A DNA stretch of 64,000 nt. Origin: Owenweeksia sp964619125. Its GTDB lineage: Bacteria > Bacteroidota > Bacteroidia > Flavobacteriales > Schleiferiaceae. Under the pieces are notes generated by a model. That model worked only from the letters and a program-made list of their open reading frames with translations, had not been told where the DNA came from and searched no databases. This document shows positions 59,711 to 64,000 of the stretch, piece after piece. Each line of letters begins with the position of its first letter. The stretch's first letter is position 1. Where the stretch lies: the NCBI GenBank assembly GCA_964619125.1, contig CAZUCA010000013.1:1-64000 (forward strand). The letters are read 5' to 3'. The position numbers and the translations under genes were made by a program.

Positions 59711-60169
59711 ATGACACCCTCCAAACCTTACCTCATCCTCATAGTACTTTTTGCTATCATAGCCTGTAAAAAAGAAAGCAACAATAATCCACTCAAAGAA
59801 TCGTCTATATTCGGCATTTACCAAGGTCCCTTTGTTTTACGCAGCAGTGGAGTAAGCTGTTGTGATTCCCTGGGAAACTGGTATAGTTATATAAACTACG
59901 ACACCTCGTATATAGACGTCGAAATAAACCCACAGGGCGATTCTATGCTGAGGGTGAGTATCGGCAACACCAGCAGGAATTGGCAGGACATTTGGTTTTA
60001 CCGCGATTCAGTGGGACAGGGGCTGGTATCTGAGTGGAACTTCGGTAACAATCCCTATGCCTACCACCAAATGGACTTCGTAGATGACAGTCTCATTTAC
60101 CAGGGAGGCCTGTTTACCAGCCAAAGTTCATCGGAGACTATCTACTTTAAAGGCAGGAAAAAACCCTGA
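59711..60169 (+). CDS. Hypothetical lipoprotein
   Basis: This 152-residue lipoprotein has a signal of 18 residues with lipobox IIAC, then KKESNNN. The mature domain is beta-rich with many Ser, Asn and aromatic residues (SSGVSCCDSLGNWYSYINYD, WQDIWFYRDSVGQG). No family recognised. It begins 30 nt after mutB, but its connection to the mutase is unclear. Confidence 0.65.
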   Translation: MTPSKPYLILIVLFAIIACKKESNNNPLKESSIFGIYQGPFVLRSSGVSCCDSLGNWYSYINYDTSYIDVEINPQGDSMLRVSIGNTSRNWQDIWFYRDSVGQGLVSEWNFGNNPYAYHQMDFVDDSLIYQGGLFTSQSSSETIYFKGRKKP

Positions 60170-60483
60170 AACAAAGCCAATAATCCTGTTAATTTTTATA
60201 AAGTAATTGAGAGCAATTCTCCTTCCAAAAACTGAGACCAAACTGGCATAAATTATTAGCAGCCATAAGCACTACCGGCCAGCTCCTCTCAGGCTACAAT
60301 GAGGCAGCCCCCTTTCAACGCTGCCTCAGCATAATTATCTTTACCCCCACTAAGGAAGCATGAGCTCTTGACCAAGCTGGGTTATCGGCAGCATTTCAGC
60401 AGCATCACATAAGCTCACACGTCCTCAAAATCAGTTGTTTACACCCCTGCAAAGTAAATTTTATTAAAATCCTCTTATTCACA
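60170..60483. other. Intergenic region with a 9-bp inverted repeat
   Basis: No gene is apparent. TGAGGCAGC (60300-60308) and GCTGCCTCA (60320-60328) form a perfect 9-bp inverted repeat with an 11-nt loop, but without a strong T tract; it could be a terminator of the lipoprotein gene. Confidence 0.5.
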
Positions 60484-60726
60484 TTGACGACCAACGATAA
60501 ACAAAAATTAGAGTTAATTTCATTGATCCTGGGCTGTGATGATTCATCGGTGCTGGATAGAGTGAAGGATTTTTTGAAGGCTGAAGAAGCCCAGACCATG
60601 GAGAAGCGTGCTAATCTGGCGGCGAGCGACAATCAGTTTATTGAGCCGGAGGAGGCAAGCCCTGAAATTCAGGAGGCTATAAAAAAGGTCCTGGCTGGCC
60701 GAACCAATCAGAGTGGCAGGAATTAA
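60484..60726 (+). CDS. Small helical protein of unknown function, TTG start
   Basis: This 80-residue protein (MTTNDKQKLELISLILGCDD, then DSSVLDRVKDFLKAEEAQ) is helical, hydrophilic and begins with TTG. The N-terminal part resembles the antitoxin-like proteins of Bacteroidota, which follow the pattern LxLIxxILxxxDxxxLxxVKxxL, but no toxin gene is adjacent. It is followed by ybaB 19 nt later, suggesting one transcript. The start is uncertain. Confidence 0.5.
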   Translation: MTTNDKQKLELISLILGCDDSSVLDRVKDFLKAEEAQTMEKRANLAASDNQFIEPEEASPEIQEAIKKVLAGRTNQSGRN

Positions 60727-60745
60727 GTACTTAAAACTAAATCAT

Positions 60746-61054
60746 ATGTTTGGCAATATTCAAGACATGATGGGCAAACTGCAGGAGGCCCAGCAACAAA
60801 GTGAGGAAATCAAAAACCGCCTCGACACCGTCCATCTGAAGGAAGACACCGGTGAAATAACCATTACCATTACCGGCAATAAGGAGATCAAGGACATCGA
60901 GCTGAGCGACTCCCTGCTTGAGGATCGGGAAGAGTTACAGGACAAACTGGTTTTAGCGCTCAACCGCGCTATTGCCAAAGCCGATGAGACCCACAAGAAA
61001 GAAATGGAATCGGTAGCCAAGGGTATGCTGCCTGGAATGGATATGTTTAAGTAG
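60746..61054 (+). CDS. YbaB/EbfC family nucleoid-associated protein
   Basis: This 102-residue DNA-binding protein of the YbaB/EbfC family has FGNIQDMMGKLQEAQQQSEE, then KDIELSDSLLEDREELQDKLVLALNRAIAKAD split, and a terminal GMLPGMDMFK, which matches the typical ...GLPG(l/m) ending. Start is ATG at 60746 (a GTG 33 bases upstream is possible but adds little). Usually next to dnaX/recR in other bacteria; here it is linked with meaB. Confidence 0.9.
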   Translation: MFGNIQDMMGKLQEAQQQSEEIKNRLDTVHLKEDTGEITITITGNKEIKDIELSDSLLEDREELQDKLVLALNRAIAKADETHKKEMESVAKGMLPGMDMFK

Positions 61055-61140
61055 CAGGGAGTTCTGGGTAGTGAGGCCTGAGCACGGTAGCTACCGCCCT
61101 GGGAGAACTGGCGCTTTCATTTTTTCATAACTTCCACCTG

Positions 61141-61166
61141 CCGGCAATAATGATCACTTTTGCCGG
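61141..61166. promoter_or_regulatory. Hairpin in front of meaB
   Basis: CCGGCAA (61141-61147) and TTGCCGG (61160-61166) form a 7-bp perfect stem with a 12-nt loop, ending 15 nt before the meaB TTG start. The loop side contains ACTTTTG, a promoter-like word overlapping the stem. It may affect meaB expression. Confidence 0.35.
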
Positions 61167-61181
61167 TAAAGTCTGTAATAA

Positions 61182-62201
61182 TTGGATTCAATCAACCCTA
61201 ACTTCCGCAGCCGCCGGGGATCACAAATCCATGATCCCTTGCAAATTTTTTCCGCCCTTCGCCAGGGAGACCGGGGTGCCCTTAGCCGGGCTTTAACCCT
61301 GGTGGAAAGCCGGCTGGAAAAACACCGCCGCATAGCCGAGGACATTATTCATGAAGCCATGCCTCACAGCGGCAATTCTATTCGTATCGGCATTACCGGA
61401 GTGCCGGGAGTGGGGAAAAGCACTTTCATTGAATCTTTCGGTGAATATCTCAGCAGCATTGGTAAAAAGGTAGCGGTACTGGCTATCGATCCCAGCAGCA
61501 GCCGCAGCAGGGGCAGCATTTTGGGGGATAAAACCCGGATGAACCGCCTGTCGCAGGATGAGAATGCCTTTATCCGCCCTTCCCCGTCAGGAGGCTCGCT
61601 GGGTGGGGTGGCCCGCAAAACCCGTGAATCGATAATTCTGTGCGAAGCGGCGGGTTATGATGTTATCCTGGTAGAGACGGTAGGCGTAGGTCAGTCGGAA
61701 ACAGCGGTAAAATCAATGGTGGACTTTTTTATTCTGCTGATGCTGGCTGGTGCCGGCGATGAACTACAGGGGATAAAACGCGGCATAATGGAGATGGCAG
61801 ACCTGCTGCTGATAAACAAAGCCGATGGCGACAACCGGCAGGCGGCCAAAAGGGCCTGTGGAGAGTACAAGCGTGCGCTGCATCTCTTCCCCCCCAATCC
61901 CAATGAGTGGATCCCACGGGTGGCGAGCAGCTCGGCCCTGCACGATGAAGGTATTAGCGAAACCTGGGAGCTAATTGAAGAATTTAGCCTGCAGCAAAGA
62001 AGCAAGGGATATCTCGAAAGCAACCGCCAGCAACAGGCCCTGAAATGGTTTGATGAAGCCCTGGGCGAATTGATGCAGGATGCCCTTACCACCAGCCAGG
62101 CTACCCGCCCCCTCTATCAACGTCTGCGCGAAGAGGTAGCCGCCAAAAGTATAGAGCCTTATACAGCGGCACGCCAGCTGTTACAACAGTTGTTAAAATA
62201 A
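61182..62201 (+). CDS. meaB: Methylmalonyl-CoA mutase-associated GTPase MeaB
   Basis: This 339-residue G3E-family GTPase protects and reactivates methylmalonyl-CoA mutase during cobalamin loading. Walker A GVPGVGKS is at residues 73-80. DPSSSRSRGSILGDKTRM is the switch region, LVETVGVGQSE the G3 part, and LLINKADGD the NKxD base-recognition motif. A C-terminal dimerisation arm follows (LQQRSKGYLE, RQQQALKWFDEALGEL). TTG at 61182 is the apparent start; no in-frame ATG precedes the G domain. Separated from mutB by 1.5 kb. Confidence 0.93.
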   Translation: MDSINPNFRSRRGSQIHDPLQIFSALRQGDRGALSRALTLVESRLEKHRRIAEDIIHEAMPHSGNSIRIGITGVPGVGKSTFIESFGEYLSSIGKKVAVLAIDPSSSRSRGSILGDKTRMNRLSQDENAFIRPSPSGGSLGGVARKTRESIILCEAAGYDVILVETVGVGQSETAVKSMVDFFILLMLAGAGDELQGIKRGIMEMADLLLINKADGDNRQAAKRACGEYKRALHLFPPNPNEWIPRVASSSALHDEGISETWELIEEFSLQQRSKGYLESNRQQQALKWFDEALGELMQDALTTSQATRPLYQRLREEVAAKSIEPYTAARQLLQQLLK

Positions 62202-62282
62202 TTTCTGCCAGGGTCTAAATTTCTGATTATTTGGCACATAAAGTGCTATGGCAATTTTCAGTTGTAAACTAAAACCTATCCA

Positions 62283-62660
62283 ATGAGAAAATTGCTTTTC
62301 GCACTACCCCTGGCCCTGATGATGACCTCCTGCATCTCAGTTGACTACCTGGGCAACAACTACCAACCTACCGATGAGGTAGCCATGTATTTTGATGAAG
62401 CCGATGTACCCCGTAACTATGAGGTGATGGGGATGGTATCGGCGGATGCACCCGACATTATTTCCTCGGAAAAAATTCAGCGCCGCATTCTCGAACGGGC
62501 CCGCGAAGCTGGCGCCGATGCAGTTTTGTTTGAGTCAATGGACAAAAAAGTCAGTGGTAGTAACACCAATACCCAGCACGATCGCTACGGCAGCTACAGC
62601 AGCACCGAAGTTGCAGAAAACAAGGTAGTCCATGCCAAATTCATCAAGTTCAAAGCATAA
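62283..62660 (+). CDS. Hypothetical lipoprotein
   Basis: This 125-residue lipoprotein has a signal of about 15 residues (ALMMTSC lipobox) and a mature domain containing YEVMGMVSADAPDIISSEKI and RILERAREAGADAVLFESMD. The alternation of helix and strand resembles YbjQ-like or RcsF-like small envelope folds but no family can be assigned. A bidirectional terminator follows. Confidence 0.7.
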   Translation: MRKLLFALPLALMMTSCISVDYLGNNYQPTDEVAMYFDEADVPRNYEVMGMVSADAPDIISSEKIQRRILERAREAGADAVLFESMDKKVSGSNTNTQHDRYGSYSSTEVAENKVVHAKFIKFKA

Positions 62661-62661
62661 A

Positions 62662-62686
62662 AAAAGCGGCATTAAAGGCCGCTTTT
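62662..62686 (+). terminator. Bidirectional terminator between convergent genes
   Basis: AAAAGCGGC (62662-62670) pairs with GCCGCTTTT (62678-62686), 9 bp, with A and T runs on either side. Confidence 0.88.
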
Positions 62687-62711
62687 AAGTTTGTAAACAC
62701 ATTAAGCTCAA

Positions 62712-64000
62712 TTAACGACGAGCTGTTTTTCTTCCTTTGCCTTTCTGATCGGTATCATTGAAATCAATTTTACCAAAGCGGAAGCTCTTCTTGAACATTG
62801 AAAAGATGTAAAGAGGCTCGGTTTGCGAAGCCTGGTAACTTACACTGGGCTTAAAACGGGTATCGCCACTGTTATAGGCCAGGTCCATACGCTTGGTTTT
62901 AATTCCGGTTTCCAGGTCGATTTCATAAACCATAGGTACCGCTTTTTTAACCTTACGCATGGTTTTGAGCTTGTCAAAATCATTTTTCACAGCCATATTT
63001 TTCTTGTGGTCGTTAAACACCACGTAGAACTTATCTTCAGATAAGCCGGCCAGGTATGAAAAATGGCCCATGGCATAATAAGGTATTCTAAACCAGGTAT
63101 AACCATAGGATGTGGTATTCAAAATGCCATAACCATCGAGATTATACCAGTAAAAACTTTGATCTTTAGGAATGCGATTAGCCCAAAGCAGCTCACCATC
63201 GGGAGTGAAATTATAAGTCACCAGGTCGAGATATTCATAGTTCTCACCTTTAACTCTGCCATTTCCGTCAGTTATCACATAATAATCAAGCTCTTCGGCT
63301 GCGAATACAATGCCGCCATCATCTTTAAAAAAGAATTTAAAGCTATCATAGTCGTTATTCATCTCGCTTTTGCGACCCTTCTTCACATCGCGTTTTGAGC
63401 GGAACTGATCCAGGTAGTCCTGGCTGAATTTGCTGAGTTGAGCCACTTCAGTTTCCTTGGTCAAACCGTTAATGCGCATAAAGTAAACCCCTTCTACCTG
63501 GGTGTCATTTTTACGACGGTCGCGACGACGCTTTTTTTCGTCGGTCTTTTCCAGGTCGGTGGTCAGGTAATTGGCTACCAATACCACATCACTGCTGGAG
63601 TTGAGGGTCATGTAAACCTCAGACAACTTACCGTTAAATTCCATATTCTCAACGATAATAGGTTCCGACCATTCTTCAAAATCCACGGTAGCGTCAAGGA
63701 TGGCCACCGAATTATCGCGGAGAAAGTAAATAGAGCCTTCGTCATCGATAATAATATTACTCAGGCGGGCGCCCACACGGCCATCAGCCAGATAGCTTTT
63801 AGCCACCAGTTCATTCAAATCGCGATCATAAAGCTTTATCTCTTCAACGGTATTGTCGGTCTCCTTGAAATAGGTGTGATAATGTATCAGGATAGTTTCC
63901 CGATTGCGGGAGGAGTGTACCGCGAAGTCTCCTTTGCGGCGGCGTTTTTCCACCTCATAACTAAGTACCGGATAGTCGCCCTCAAGCTTGGCCCGGTCGG
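62712..64000 (-). CDS. Beta-strand-rich protein of unknown function, 5' end outside the window
   Basis: The frame is open through base 64000 on the minus strand; the visible 429 or so residues form only the C-terminal part. An internal GTG at 63953 is not the true start, since upstream codons continue (DRAKLEGDYPVLSYEVEKRR). It contains many beta-strand segments with Asp/Gly turns (NNIIIDDEGSIYFLRDNSVAILD-like, DDGGIVFAAEELDYYVI, FTPDGELLWANRIPKD). A highly basic insert TDEKKRRRDRRKND lies near the middle. It looks propeller-like. Family not recognised. Confidence 0.75.
   Translation of the reverse strand, partial: DRAKLEGDYPVLSYEVEKRRRKGDFAVHSSRNRETILIHYHTYFKETDNTVEEIKLYDRDLNELVAKSYLADGRVGARLSNIIIDDEGSIYFLRDNSVAILDATVDFEEWSEPIIVENMEFNGKLSEVYMTLNSSSDVVLVANYLTTDLEKTDEKKRRRDRRKNDTQVEGVYFMRINGLTKETEVAQLSKFSQDYLDQFRSKRDVKKGRKSEMNNDYDSFKFFFKDDGGIVFAAEELDYYVITDGNGRVKGENYEYLDLVTYNFTPDGELLWANRIPKDQSFYWYNLDGYGILNTTSYGYTWFRIPYYAMGHFSYLAGLSEDKFYVVFNDHKKNMAVKNDFDKLKTMRKVKKAVPMVYEIDLETGIKTKRMDLAYNSGDTRFKPSVSYQASQTEPLYIFSMFKKSFRFGKIDFNDTDQKGKGRKTARR

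Overview
This 64 kb window is ordinary chromosomal DNA of a Bacteroidota member, most likely Flavobacteriia-like. Three lines of evidence support this. Promoter-like TAnnTTTG boxes, the Bacteroidota -7 element, lie in front of many genes. The gene content includes a type IX secretion C-terminal sorting domain, a GldI-like lipoprotein, DUF5777, SIMPL and DUF349 proteins, and a TonB-dependent outer-membrane receptor. The gene order around rpsF-rpsR-rplI and TPR-DUF368-aroE-DUF349 also fits. No rRNA, tRNA, insertion sequence, prophage, CRISPR array or obvious genomic island was found.

Layout. 1-6.7 kb: tail of an alanine/sodium symporter, an ABC exporter, a DivIC/FtsB-like division protein, dapD, an MBL-fold hydrolase and a conserved 488-residue protein of unknown function. 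7-11 kb (minus): operon glmM, class V aminotransferase, cysteine desulfurase. 11-16.5 kb (plus): TPR protein, DUF368 polyprenyl-phosphate translocase, aroE, DUF349 protein. 16.7-21.2 kb: uvrB and a TonB-dependent receptor. 21.6-25.3 kb (minus): four-gene operon with an NrnA-type DHH phosphoesterase, a GldI-like FKBP lipoprotein and two cyclophilin-FKBP fusion isomerases. 25.4-32.4 kb: SIMPL protein, UMF1-type transporter, and a LytS/LytR-type two-component system in operon with a YceI protein. 32.6-35.3 kb: two haem-motif lipoproteins, a second YceI protein and a DUF5777 protein, which I regard as the best candidate for a poorly described system. 35.3-41.4 kb: lhgO, a T9SS-sorted protein, an unusual phosphodiesterase-TPR-sulfotransferase fusion preceded by an unlisted 44-codon gene, and a MacB-type permease. 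41.7-45 kb: rplI, rpsR, rpsF and a frameshifted dnaX. 45-56 kb: monomeric icd, M15 peptidase, VOC protein, a dinB plus short dnaE polymerase pair, DoxX, SDR, membrane proteins and an acyltransferase. 56-62.2 kb: methylmalonyl-CoA mutase small and large subunits, a lipoprotein, ybaB and meaB. 62.3-64 kb: a lipoprotein and a protein cut by the window edge.

How genes work together. mutA, mutB and meaB form the B12-dependent methylmalonyl-CoA mutase with its GTPase chaperone. dinB and the short dnaE look like a translesion-polymerase pair. The DHH/GldI/isomerase operon supplies envelope protein folding. The haem-lipoprotein/YceI/DUF5777 cluster looks like an envelope redox or lipid-binding module and sits beside a two-component system that carries its own YceI paralogue.

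Structural observations beyond genes are: an A10 slippery run with a following hairpin in dnaX; five genes whose -7 box lies only 4-6 nt before the start codon (probably leaderless); and 7-nt-period tandem arrays, two clear and three degenerate, abutting gene ends.
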